Positions 42,936 to 53,323 of a stretch of DNA of 64,000 nt are shown one piece after another. The translations under genes were made by a program, and so were the position numbers. Position 1 is the stretch's first letter. Every line of letters begins with the position of its first letter. The stretch comes from Mrakia gelida (taxonomy: Eukaryota > Basidiomycota > Tremellomycetes > Cystofilobasidiales > Mrakiaceae): positions 1,116,001 through 1,180,000 of the forward strand of contig BRON01000015.1 in NCBI GenBank assembly GCA_024345305.1. Reading direction: 5' to 3'. The notes beneath the pieces are model-generated. The model ran no database searches. It was given only the letters and a program-made list of their open reading frames with translations, and was not told the origin of the DNA.

Positions 42936-45832
42936 ATGTCGTACGCTCCCATTCCTCTTGTACACTTGGACTCGTCAACGACGGATGCTCTCCCCAGACC
43001 ACGGAAACCAAGGTCCACCTCCGCCTCCTCCTTCAAACGATTCCTCCTCAGCCTTGCCTTCCTCGCGGCCCTCGGTATCGTCTCCTTCTACGCCTGGACT
43101 CGAGGGATCCCCTTCGTCAAGAGGCTAGCCAAGATCTACGACCCTCATTCAGCTCAGAAGGTTCAAGGTGAATTCCCACCAGAAGGAGAGGTCGTACGGT
43201 CGCTCTTTGGCCTGAAGGAGGAGGGATCGATTGCGAGCTTCGACCTCATCGCCAGCATCTTCTTTTTGGACCTAGGATGGAACGACCGGCGAGAGTCGCA
43301 CAAAAACGACAATGTATCCTCGAGCTCCAACGGCGGTCAAGACTCTTCCGTACAGGTTAACGCCAACGGCGAGCTCCGTTTTGACAAACAGCCGAGGGAA
43401 TGGGAGAGACTGTTCTCGCAGAAGGTCATCACCAACCTCGACGTGTCGTCTAACCGAAAGACTTCGACAGTGAAGGTCACCCTGCCTGCTCGAGTCATGT
43501 AAGTAGCCTTCTTCTTCCGCTTTTGTCTCTGCTCTCCTATCTAACCTGTTTTGACTTCGTCTCAGCTCCGCCATCCAGAGAAAATCCGCCGGCATCGGGC
43601 TTGTCGCCTCCTTCCACCTTCAACCATCGTCTCCCTCCTCCATCTCCCTTATCCCTCTCAATACCACCCACTTTCTCGAGCCTCTCTCCATCACCAACTC
43701 CAGACTCCAGTATCGACTACGTATGTACCCACTTCCCTACCCTGCCGTCGGAACCAATCTCAGCGAACAAGACAAGCCGGCAAGTCCATGGGAGAGTAGG
43801 ATCGCAGGGACGCCTCCCATCCCCCTCTTTCAACAGCTCTCCCCTCTTAGCGGCCTCTGGGCGGAGACAAAACCTGAGCCGGAGAAGGATGAGGATGTCC
43901 CGGAGGACAATGGACCGAGTTTGGAGGAGTACTACGATGCATTGAGAGACGAGGGTCGGGACATGATTGCGTCGAGGAGCATGGTTACTCTCGTTCGAGA
44001 CTTCGTGAGCCCTTGGGTCTATCTACGACCGGGTGCAGAGTACTGACAAGGACCCTGCTTAACTTCAATGTCTTTCTCAGCCAAACTATTCACTGGCGAA
44101 GTTCAAAAGGAAGCAGAACGTGCTGAAGAATAGGAAGGTAAGTCACTTCGTTGCTCTCCTACCTTCGCCCTTCAACATCTCGATAAGGCTAACAGAGCTC
44201 GCCAAATGGCCCTTCATTTTCTTAACAGATGCTTTGCATCAAAGGTATCAGCCGACGGGAAGACTGTCGACGATCCTTCAAACGACACGGACACTTCGAA
44301 ACTTTGATGGAGATGGGATACAGCGACGACCTCGCCGAACAGGAAGAGAAGAAGATCGGGAACGTGACGAAGGGGGAACCGACGGGATGGAGATACGCTC
44401 CCTATGTTCTAGCGAACTACGGTAGATCCAGCCTACAGGACTACGTCGAGCTGCCGAAGAAATCGAATGCAACGACGCGTGAGTCTTCTCTTCTCTTATG
44501 CCGAAACGCTATTCTTGGGGTCTTCGATTGACGACTTCTTTGCTTCGAGATATATCAGACTCAGACGAGATCGCGCAGGACTGGTCGTTCGATTGGCATC
44601 TCAGCTTCGCAACCACTTCTCCTCTTAAGTTGGCCCTCGTTCGTCTCGATCCTTCGTCCTTTCGTTTTGTCCTCGGCTCTGGCTTCTGCTCGCGCTGATA
44701 CACCTTTCTCCTTGAAGTCTTTCGAGTACCTGGAGGATGGAAGAAGAGGGAATGATGTCTTCGTCGCTGGCGGCGACCATGCGCTCGCTTCATCACGAGA
44801 CCACGTGGACCTTCTCAGTACGTCGACGCGGCTCTTCTTTTGCCTTCTCTAGATGCGACGTCCGAGGCTCATTTCTATCTCTTTTCCAATACACTCTCAG
44901 ATGCCTTCATCGGCCATCCTTTGGACCCCAACTCTCGCCCCATCCTTCGGTTCCTTCTTCGCCAACTGTCCAATCTATTCTTCTACAGCTCTATCCTCTT
45001 TTCCGGCCATTATTGGTTCACCCGATCATACTCGACTGGAATCTCTATCTCAGCCTACGCTATCGACGCCATTGTTCGACTCGTCCTCTTCTTCATCACC
45101 CTGGTTGGATTTAGGGAAGGAGAGCTTCAAGATTTCGCCATGGTTCCCGTCGTCCTCTTTGCGGCGTCGCTGGTTTGGACTCTGGCGGTGAAGGTGGAGT
45201 GGAGTTGGAATGGTTGGGTTCCCGTTGGAGCGACGAGGAGGAGAGAGACCCATGCTGAGCGGGCAAGCTCGAGGTTGGATTCCAAGTTCGGATGGAGTCA
45301 ACGAGCGCTCGTAAGTCGTCGCTCTTCTACTTCCGACGCGACTCATGCTTTCTCGCTTTGATCTATCCCAACCACGCATCTTTTCTTTCACCCGCAGACC
45401 ACTGCTCTCGCCTACCTCGCCTTCCTCTACCTTCCCTTCCTCCCCGACCTGGTTTCCGCCTCCCCTCCCGTCGACCCCTCCCTCACCCCAGGCTCCCTTT
45501 CCTACATCCACTCTCCTACCTCCACCGCCCTCGCCCGCTTCATCAAACCCACCTACCACACCTCTCAGTTCGTCGTCTTCCTCTCCCAAGCCCTCCTCGA
45601 CCACCGCTCCAAAACGTTCGGAGGGAGCTACAAGGTCGTCGCGTTCCTCAAGTTCGCATCGGAGGTTCTCGCGTCGCTGCCCGTTGTTTTATCGTCGAGA
45701 TGGGGAAGATGGGAGCTGATGGATCCCTGGAAGGTTACGAACTTCATTGAGGTGGTGATGAGAGGCGTATTGGTTTGGCAGGCTTCGACGCTGGAGAGGG
45801 TTCGGCAGGATGAGGAGGAAGAGGAGGAGTGA
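42936..45832 (+). CDS. Intact family P multipass membrane protein
   Basis: Eight exons (42936-43498, 43566-44004, 44081-44137, 44229-44478, 44559-44638, 44718-44817, 44901-45310, 45398-45832) join in frame to 777 residues. Layout: short cytoplasmic start, membrane helix near residues 35-52 (FLLSLAFLAALGIVSFYAW), a large probably lumenal domain to about 510, then four or more helices (around RQLSNLFFYSSILFSGHYWF, AIDAIVRLVLFFITLVGF, MVPVVLFAASLVWTLAV, ALAYLAFLYLPFLPDLV) and an acidic tail DEEEEEE. Internal marks are FDWHLSFATTSPLK and FEYLEDG. I do not recognise the family; one helix, a lumenal domain and a C-terminal helix bundle suggest an endomembrane protein. The donor of intron 5 (GTTCGT) is weak. 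Broken relatives surround it, so only this copy seems functional. Confidence 0.75.
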
Positions 45833-45972
45833 TGCGAGAGGCCAACGAGGAGGAGGCGCCTTCAGTTTCGTGACACTGTAGTTAACTCGATCGTTTGTTT
45901 CTATTTTTATTATACTGCGTACTCTCTGATATTCTTGAACTAAACCACAGATGCGAGGGTGGAAGTGTTTGC

Positions 45973-46205
45973 TGTTGGAAGGTGGCGACTCGCAGAGAGG
46001 TCTTACGTAGTAGCTTAGTAACGCGTCTCGTTCAGTTCTTCTGTCGGTCAGTGACCCTCCTTAGTAACAACAGCTCTGTAAGCTACCTTTAGATCACGTG
46101 ACCATTTCCACAGTATATAAACCTTTCGAGTAGCTAGCTTTATACACTAAGCTTCGAACCACATCCTGCAGACATCCCTAAGCTCAAGTGGACGACACAA
46201 CAACA
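45973..46205 (+). mobile_element. Solo LTR A with mismatched flanks
   Basis: A 233-bp TGTTGG...CAACA repeat of family A, diverged from the 51.5-kb copies (for example CAGTTCTTCTGTCGGTC). The flanks TTTGC and TCCCG are not a duplication. Left is the 3' flank of the intact family P gene; right is the tail of another family P copy. This fits recombination between two LTR A copies at different sites. Confidence 0.85.
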
Positions 46206-46365
46206 TCCCGGTGGTGCTGAGCGAATCAAGGGGGAGCTGGGAGCTGATGGAGAGCGGTGGAGCGGGAGATGCCTGGGAAGTAGGGATCAAAGGGGTGTTG
46301 GTCGTGCAGGCTTGAACTGGAGGAGGGTCGAGCATGACGACGACGAGGAGGAGGAGTGAGGAAGG
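46206..46365 (+). pseudogene. Family P fragment: C-terminal tail after LTR A
   Basis: VVLSESRGSWELME aligns with VVLSSRWGRWELMD in exon 8 of the intact gene, and further on GVLVVQA and an acidic end align with GVLVWQA and DEEEEEE. A TGA follows VVQA. The fragment begins exactly at the end of LTR A; everything upstream of it in that copy is lost. Confidence 0.6.
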
Positions 46366-46374
46366 GATCCAAGT

Positions 46375-46600
46375 AGCGATACGACAGGCTGTCTTTTTCT
46401 CTATCCTTTTGTTTCACCTGAGTGATCGGTCCCTCACAAAGGGCCCAGGTAGCTCAGCAGATGACTAGCACGAAGAAATCCTAAAAACTGTCAGTGGAGC
46501 ATCGAGAGATGAGAGATTTAGTGAGCGAGTAAAAGCGGGGAGGGCGAGCGAGGAAACGGGAGTGACGGGACAAAAAGAAGCCAGGTGCTTATCGATGAAT
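46375..46600 (+). repeat. Repeat X copy
   Basis: Palindrome GACAGGCTGTC at 46383-46393, then CTCTATCCTTTTGTTTCACC, CACAAAGGGCCC, a GGGCGAGCGAGGAAACGGGA block and CCAGGTGCTTATCGATGAAT, in the family order. The following 46600-46896 holds no gene. Confidence 0.65.
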
Positions 46601-46896
46601 TTCACGCGCTCGAACCCATCTCGCATCGACCAGCGAGCACGTTCATCTTCTCACCCAGAGCAGCTGGAGCGTCACTGAGCATATCCATAGAGCCCTCTCA
46701 TCTGTATGAGGGCACAGATAGCGGTTGGAAGATACGAAGACTCCCAGGGGCGAAATCGCGAGAACAATCAAGAAATCAGCAAAGGGAGAAGAAAGCTGAT
46801 AAGCGCAAAGCTCGCGAAGGTCATTTAAAACAACAAAACTAACGATGGAGAGGTCAGCTCGACTTGTCGACGGTCGAGCTTCGAAGTTGTCCAGGC

Positions 46897-47097
46897 TGTT
46901 GAAACTTCCGGTCCTGGGAAGTTAGGTTGTGCAAGTTATTGTATCAACTTAAGCTATGAAGATGAAATGTCTTTAGGTCGAAAAGAAAGAGCGACGTGTA
47001 ACTACGTGGAACTACGTGGAAGTGAAACGTGGAGGCGATGGAGAGTATTAAGCAAATATGAACAGTAATCTCGACGCCGTAATCAACATATTCAACA
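46897..47097 (+). repeat. LTR family C copy without target duplication
   Basis: 201 bp, nearly identical to 3134-3334 (a few substitutions, such as TTATTGTATC for TTATTATATC). The flanks CAGGC and ACACC differ. It lies about 220 bp upstream of the kinase gene's start. Confidence 0.85.
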
Positions 47098-47205
47098 ACA
47101 CCTACCAGCCGCACATCTCACTTTCGTGCCCCTGCCCTCACCCTTGCTGTCCACTAATCGTTGTCTCCCTCAAGTCTAGAAACTTGTCCGTCCTTTTTCC
47201 ACTTT

Positions 47206-47305
47206 TGTAAGTCCATCCATTGGCTGGTCGTCTTGTGACCTCTGTCTGGTGCATGGTTGCTGTCGATGTAGTGACTGATCTCTTTTCTTGCTTCGGTCCC
47301 TGCAG
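47206..47305 (+). other. Probable 5' UTR intron of the kinase gene
   Basis: GTAAGT at 47206 and a branch-like GTGACTGAT followed by CCCTGCAG at 47305 define a 100-bp interval 14 bp before the kinase ATG. Confidence 0.5.
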
Positions 47306-47319
47306 ACGTATCAGCACTC

Positions 47320-49098
47320 ATGCCCGTCACAGATAATCTTCGATCTCAGTACGCTTTGACGAAGAAACTCGGTCAAGGCGGATTTGGAACAGTGTACAAA
47401 GCTCAGCGTCGCTCAGATCGGAAAGTGGGTCCTCATGTCCTCACGCGCTTTCTTTCCGTCGCTTCGCATTCCTCTTCCACAGACACAGAGCCTAATACTC
47501 ATGCTGACGCCTGGTATCTTTTCGCAGAGCTTTGCTGTCAAAACTATGAAGGTCCCTGCCAGGTTGGACGTAGCCTTCACAAACGCAATCACCGTCGAAG
47601 TCCAGCTCCTTCGACAACTCGATCACGTCCACATCGTCCGTTTTGAGGACTACATCGAAACACCTCTTACGAAAAACATCATTATGGAGTTTTGCGCCAA
47701 AGGGGACCTTCACACCTTCATCAACAGTCACCGAAGTCAAGGGTGAGCCTTCCTCGCCATGCAGCTTGTTCCCCTTTGTCAGTAAGGCGCACCTGACACA
47801 TTTGAATTAGTGTTTACGTTGACGAAGGAGCAATTCAGAATATAGTCATAAGCCTCACCCTCGCTCTACACTACTGCCACACTCCGACTTCGACAAGAGG
47901 CGCGATTCTTCACCGGGACATCAAGCCTGAGAATGGTACGTCAGGCTTTATCACGCCGACACGAAGGCACGCCCGGCATCAAGGACTGCTCGCTTTGCTG
48001 ACCTTACCTCATGAGCACAGTGCTTTTCGGCAGTGACGGCGTCGTGAAACTGGCAGATTTTGGACTTGGAAAGCTCCTGGACAGGAACCAGATCTTGACC
48101 CGTTCTCTTGTAGGAGTGAGTCTTGGTGATATCTGGCTTGGTCAAAACCTGGGCCAAAACCTTGGAAAACCCCTTGCTGTCTTTTCAGACATTAATCTTC
48201 GTTCCCGTTGACAACGGTCTGGGTTTCCTCTAGACACCTGGCTACCTCGCTCCTGTACGTAGTATGACTCTTCCGCTGCTCAGGCAACTACACTGTAGGT
48301 TTACCCGCGGCCTATTTCTTTTGGTTCTACAGGAGGTCGAAAAGGGTCTGCCCTACGACGCCAAGACAGATATGTACGGTCTTGGCTGCCTTGGATACGA
48401 GATGGCGTCCCTCAAGTGAGTAAGAGACGGAGACGCTCAAGCCAAAACGGGATGCAAGGATGAGCAGCCTTTCTGACCAAGCTTTTTTTCCGTGCTGTAG
48501 ATCCCCTACTCGGAAGCTCAACACAGGGGCTGAGCGAGCATTTCAGCTGATACTGCCCAAACAGTACTCGCAGGATTTAGGAATCATAGTGCTGAGACTG
48601 TTGGGAGAAAACGTGAGCCATATTTGCTTTACACTTGCATCTCGATACTGCCTCGTCTGACACCTTGCCGTCTTACAGCCAGCCCGACGACCGTCTGCAA
48701 CAAGTCTTCTTGCTCATCCTGCCGTCGCATCGTGGATGCTGGCCGCTCGATCTGTTTCTGAGTCAGTTCACTCTTCTTTGACGTCTGATGGGGCAAGCTA
48801 GTTCCAACTTGCTTTCCCAGCTAACATACGTCTATCTACCGCTTTCTGTCGCGCAAACAGTCAATCTACTAGAGTCTTGCTTGCCAAAAAGGAGGCTGAC
48901 CTTCAAGACCTCGCCGCAGACCTGAAGACACTAGAGCTACAACTCAGGGCCAAGGAGTCAGCGTTACGAGCACAGCAGAGAAGGTTAGCACGTACAGATA
49001 GCCGTTCGTCTGAAAATCATTTCAAGAATCTGATTGACGCGTCCTGCAAATCTTTCAACAGACTTCGTGCCACTCTCTCACCGTCGCCAGAGCTGTGA
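47320..49098 (+). CDS. NIMA-family (Nek2/Kin3-like) serine/threonine kinase
   Basis: Nine exons (47320-47424, 47528-47742, 47811-47935, 48021-48115, 48234-48254, 48333-48415, 48501-48612, 48679-48761, 48861-49098) join in frame to 358 residues. Kinase marks: glycine loop GQGGFG at 18-23, AVK lysine at 40, HRDIKPEN at 141-148, DFG at 161-163, and TPGYLAPE at 181-188. A coiled coil rich in K/E/L (LLAKKEADLQDLAADLKTLE, about 285-320) follows, as in NIMA and Kin3, where it drives dimerisation. NIMA kinases act in mitotic entry and spindle or septation control. At 358 residues it is shorter than NIMA or Kin3, lacking their long C-terminal extension. It has a one-codon-cluster exon of only 21 bp (48234-48254). 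All catalytic residues are present, so it should be active. Confidence 0.85.
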
Positions 49099-49585
49099 TG
49101 AGTTGACCAGAGGGGAACGACTGCTTCGAAGAACTCGAGCACGCTGAGGTCAAGGAGTAGGCGACTTCTCAGCTTTCGATCCTGTTTGCGTTTGAATTCC
49201 TTTTATCACCCCATCTGTTCTCTCCCTTCAACGATACTTCCCTTTCCCCCTCACTATCTACCACTCAGTTTTCATCCTCTTCGCGTATGGCCTCTTCTCA
49301 CCCGTTTCATCTGTTCTCTTCCTTTTCGTACACTTTCATTTTACTCCTACAACACTCTCCTTTATCGCACAACCTCTCCGCGCCGCCTTTCCATTCCGCT
49401 TCGATCAGAGAGAGCCGTTCTCGAGCTAGCTGTTGGAGCTTTCCCGAGCCACACAGCCATCTGCGTCTTTACGCTGGGAACGGAATGAGGATGACGTTCC
49501 GGAGCCGATCAAGGGGGACATCGGAGGGCTGAGGATGGGTGCAGATTGAGTTAGCGCGTCGTTCCTCGACTCTTTTCAGCAGCTG
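49099..49585. other. No gene seen
   Basis: Pyrimidine-rich sequence after the kinase gene; the short frames are unconvincing. Confidence 0.45.
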
Positions 49586-49589
49586 CGGA

Positions 49590-50445
49590 TAAACATCCTT
49601 CCCGATTTCTCTTACAACTGGCGCCTCAGTTTTGCGACCATATCTCCACTGAAGCTCAATCTGGTTAGTCCGTTTCTTTCAACGCGATCATCCTCGTGAT
49701 ACCTTTCCCTGACCTGGTTTCCTCTTTGAGTTGACCAATGCAGTCTTCGGAGTATCTCGATGACGGACAAGATTTCCCTCACGCCTATATTTCGGACGAA
49801 GATCACGATATGGCATCCTCGCAAGACGAAGTGGAGTGGAAGTGCGTCTCTTTCCTTTCCTGCGTCTTTCCTTTCGAAACCCCCGGCTCGTGCCATTCCC
49901 ATCTTGGTCCTCCTGCTTTATCCAGACGCTGTCTTAGGTCATCCCTCTGATCCCACCTTGATACCTCCTCCAGCATCTCTCCAATTTCCTCTTCTATACG
50001 TCTATCCTCCTCTCCGCGCACTACTGGTTCACTCGCTCTTACACGGCGGGAATCTCGATCTCCGCCTACGCCATCGATACCCTCGTTCGCGTCGTCTTCT
50101 TCTTCATCACCCTCTTCGGGTTCCGAAAAGGCGACGTTCAAGATTACAGGATGGTCGCCTTCGTTGTCTTTGTGGCTTCGCTCGTTTGGAGTCTAGCAGC
50201 AAAGTTAGAGTGGAGGTTGGAGAGTTGAATACTCGTAGGAGTGACGAGGAGGAGGAGGAGAGAGACGCACGCCGAGCGAGCAAGCTCGAGGCTGGATCGG
50301 CAGTTCGGCTGGAGTCTACGAGCTCTCGTAAGTCGTCCTTTGTTCTCGACGCGTCACTTCTCTACTTTCAAATCTGACCGTTCCCTTCTTTCACCCGTCG
50401 TTCCATAGCAGACCATCGTTCTCGCCTACCTCACCTTCCTCGCAG
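49590..50445 (+). pseudogene. Family P 3' part, truncated on both sides
   Basis: Matches exons 5 to early 8 of the intact gene in order: DFSYNWRLSFATISPLKLNL, a GTTAGT...AATGCAG intron, SSEYLDDG, then the helix block (AYAIDTLVRVVFFFITLFGF in the matching frame, FVVFVASLVWSLAAKLEW), ERASSRLDRQFGWSLRALV and TIVLAYLTFL. It holds a stop (TGA after LES near 50228) and lacks exons 1-4 and the C-terminus. The break after LAYLTFL coincides with the start of the one-kb duplicated segment. Confidence 0.7.
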
Positions 50446-50459
50446 ACGATAGGCCTGTT

Positions 50460-51563
50460 GTCTTGTTTGAGGAACTACTGGAAGAGGGAGTCGTCCGGTT
50501 CAATTCGAAGAGCGGAAGGTTGCCGACGAGGAGTTCGGCGATGACCGCCAGACGACGAAAAACATTTCGGCTGAGAGCGGGATCAAGAGACGAAGGTGGA
50601 GACGAGCGACTCTCTTCATTGATCGGCTGTGAAGATGCGAATGACCTGGCTTGGCCACAGAGCGACGAAGTGCAAGAGATCCGTTAACAGCGAGAGGGAA
50701 GGATCCGGGAACGGGTTGCGGAGTGCACGGCGGCCGTGGTAGACGGCGTCCGAGGGGGACATCGTTCAGCAAGAAGCACCTGAGGTGGGATGAACGGTGC
50801 TGTTGACGATTAGGAGCATGGTATCTAGGTCCTACGAAACACATGCGCAGGTAAAAGTTCAGGAGACAAGGTGGCAGAAGAGGATGAAGACCGAGAAAAA
50901 TAAGACGGAGGATACGACGCAGGACAAAGTAAGACCAAGTAAAAGGTAGAAAGACGCAGTCAAAGACTGAAAGATAGAGGAGATAATTATAGGTCCACTT
51001 CATCTCTCAAGGGATCGCTAGAATTGTAGGACGACTCGAAGTCTGGAAGATGGGACAAGAAGGGAGTCAGCGTAAAGGTGGACCAGACTTTGGCCGAGGT
51101 AGGCAAGGAGCGGACCATCTGAATCGGATAAGAGCGGTACGAGGGACTTGTCGTGAACCTGGAACGGAGGAGTAACTGGTGAGCGTTCGAACAGAGGCGA
51201 GACACTGACGAGGTAGGAGGGAGGAGAGGTGCTCTCGGAAAGTCGCTCCGCGAAATCTGAACGTTCGACCACGCAACTTTTACCCTTTGAAAAAGGCTTT
51301 GTAGGGATATGGTCTTCACCCCCCAAGAAGGGTTGGGACTCGGAGGAGGACCAAATTGGGGGACGAAAAGAAGTTAGGGACGGGCGGCGGGGTGGGACGC
51401 GGGTGAGGAACTCTACTCTGCCAGCGACTGGTGGCGAAGAGGACGGGTAGCCTTCAGAGCTACTTCAGAAGTTTATATTGGTGAGGCTAACGTTACAATC
51501 GGTAGAAGAGGAAGGGTGCGATTCGAGGGGGCAGGAAAATCGGTCCGAAGGCGATGAAGAGCG
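50460..51563 (-). repeat. One-kb duplicated segment, copy 2 (inverted)
   Basis: Minus-strand counterpart of 32868-33890. Its right end (GGTCCGAAGGCGATGAAGAG) matches the left end of copy 1 and stops exactly where the 5' LTR of element A begins. The two copies differ by many substitutions and small gaps, so the duplication is not recent. Confidence 0.75.
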
Positions 51564-51793
51564 TGTTGGAAGGTGGCGACTCGCAGAGAGGTCTTACGTA
51601 GTAGCTTAGTAACGCGTCTCGTTCAGTCCCCATGTCAGTAACCCTCCTTAGTGAACAACAGCTTTGTAAGCTACCTTCAGATCACGTGACCATTTCCATA
51701 GTATATAAACCTTTCGAGTAGCTAGCTTTATACAACAAGCTTTGAACCACATCCTGCAGACATCCCTAAGCTCAAGTGGACGACCCAACAACA
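51564..51793 (+). repeat. 5' LTR of element A
   Basis: TGTTGG...CAACAACA, 230 bp. It contains CACGTG at 51683-51688 and TATATAA at 51702-51708, which probably form the element's promoter. Directly after it, CGTTATCAGCACC (51794-51806) is the likely primer binding site, resembling the internal initiator-tRNA sites of other copia elements; this is inferred. Confidence 0.92.
51683..51708 (+). promoter_or_regulatory. E-box plus TATA box in LTR A
   Basis: CACGTG at 51683-51688 lies 13 bp before TATATAA at 51702-51708. The same pair, with the same spacing, is present in the full-length LTR A copies; the worn copy at 60849 keeps only the CACGTG part. CACGTG is the site of bHLH factors such as Cbf1- or Pho4-type proteins. 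Confidence 0.6.
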
Positions 51794-51839
51794 CGTTATC
51801 AGCACCAGTTCGCCACCACCCGCTCAGCAATCCTTCGTC

Positions 51840-53088
51840 ATGTCAAGCAACTACTCCAAGAAGCTGGATCACAAGCTGTTCAAGCTCACTGCTCTCGATG
51901 GTACCAACTACGAGACGTGGTCAGTAAGGATGGAGATCGCTTTTGGAGAAGCAGGAATCAAGCCCGTCGTCCTCGGTACGAAAACCAGGCCCAACCTCAC
52001 CCCGGAAGTCAAGGAAAAGGACACCACCGGACAAGAGGTCGTGAAGCAGCAGAACAACGTCAAGGACATCGAAGAATGGGACCTTATGGACGAGTTCGCG
52101 CTCCACAGGATTCAAATGGCGGTCAGTGACCGAGAACTACCTCGGATCCGGAACTGCAAACACGCAAAGGAGGCATGGGATCTTCTGCGGAAGACTCACA
52201 AGGTGGAAGGAGGAGCGGGAGAGGTCATGGCCATCCGAAGGATGAGGGACCTCAAGATGGAGGAGGGAGAACCAGTACAGGAGTACATCGACGAATTCCA
52301 AAGGATCATCGACGACATGTCAGCTCTCGGCCTCAACATCCCAGACAGGATGAGCACAATGTTCTTCCTCAGTGGATTACCTGCATCACTCGAACAATTC
52401 ATTCAACACCAAACGCTCCAGGCGCAAGAATCAAAACAAGAACTCAACCCAACCGCCGTCGCCACATCCCTCCTCATCCACGTAAGGACTCACGAGTCTC
52501 TCAAACCGACAGGTACTTCATCGTCGAAGGAAACAGCCCTCCTAGTCGACAAGAGGACCGCCAAGTGCCATCACTGCAACAAGGTCGGACACTTCAAGTC
52601 GGAGTGCAGGGAGTTGAATGGAGGAAAGCCCACGGGGCAAGGACAAGGTGGAAAGGGAAGGAAGTTCGGGAAGGGGAAGAAGGAGAACAAGGGGAACTGG
52701 AAGGATAGGGAAGAGGCGCACCTCGTAGACTACGGTCTTCAAGCCGGATCCGACATCGCGACATCGGCCCAAGCGCTCTTCGCTCAAACCAAGCATGGAT
52801 ACATCGCTGATAGTGGAGCATCAAACCACATCGTCGGGGACCGGGAACGCTTCGTAACATACAAGGCGCACAACGGAACGGTCACGACGGCCAACGGATC
52901 AATCGTTCAGATCCTCGGCATCGGCTCCATCCACCTCCAGACCACCGTGAAAGGATCAAGGAAGGCCTTCACCATCTCCGACGTATACCACATCCCAGGG
53001 TTCAGCAACCTCATCAGTATTGGTCAACTCGGTAACAAAGGAGTCGAGACCAGGTTCCCCAGCAAGGGGACAACCCAAACCAACAAGC
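51840..53088 (+). CDS. Copia A gag and protease (5' part of polyprotein)
   Basis: From the ATG at 51840 the frame encodes a UBN2-type gag region (DGTNYETWSVRMEIAF, then DEFALHRIQMAVSDRELP), a zinc knuckle CHHCNKVGHFKSEC (52566-52607) and an aspartic protease site, ADSGASNHI (near 52806), then ISDVYHIPGFSNLISIGQLG. Codon 417 is broken after its first base by the solo LTR at 53089; the frame then runs into LTR sequence and stops at 53126. Gag forms the particle and the protease matures the polyprotein. Confidence 0.9.
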
Positions 53089-53318
53089 TGTTGGAAGGTG
53101 GCGACTCGCAGAGAGGTCTTACGTAGTAGCTTAGTAACGCGTCTCGTTCAGTCCCCATGTCAGTAACCCTCCTTAGTGAACAACAGCTTTGTAAGCTACC
53201 TTCAGATCACGTGACCATTTCCATAGTATATAAACCTTTCGAGTAGCTAGCTTTATACAACAAGCTTTGAACCACATCCTGCAGACATCCCTAAGCTCAA
53301 GTGGACGACCCAACAACA
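53089..53318 (+). mobile_element. Solo LTR A inserted in gag-pol
   Basis: A 230-bp LTR, apparently identical to both LTRs of the host element, is flanked by CAAGC at 53084-53088 and 53319-53323. If the LTR and one CAAGC are ignored, the reading frame of 51840 runs on without a stop into that of 53356, so this insertion is the only break in the polyprotein. Confidence 0.95.
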
Positions 53319-53323
53319 CAAGC

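Noticed and set aside
42936..45832. Assignment of the family P protein to CLPTM1 or the Tul1/DSC ligases
   Set aside because: The overall plan (helix, lumenal domain, C-terminal helices) is similar, but I could not match CLPTM1 signature blocks and there is no RING domain.
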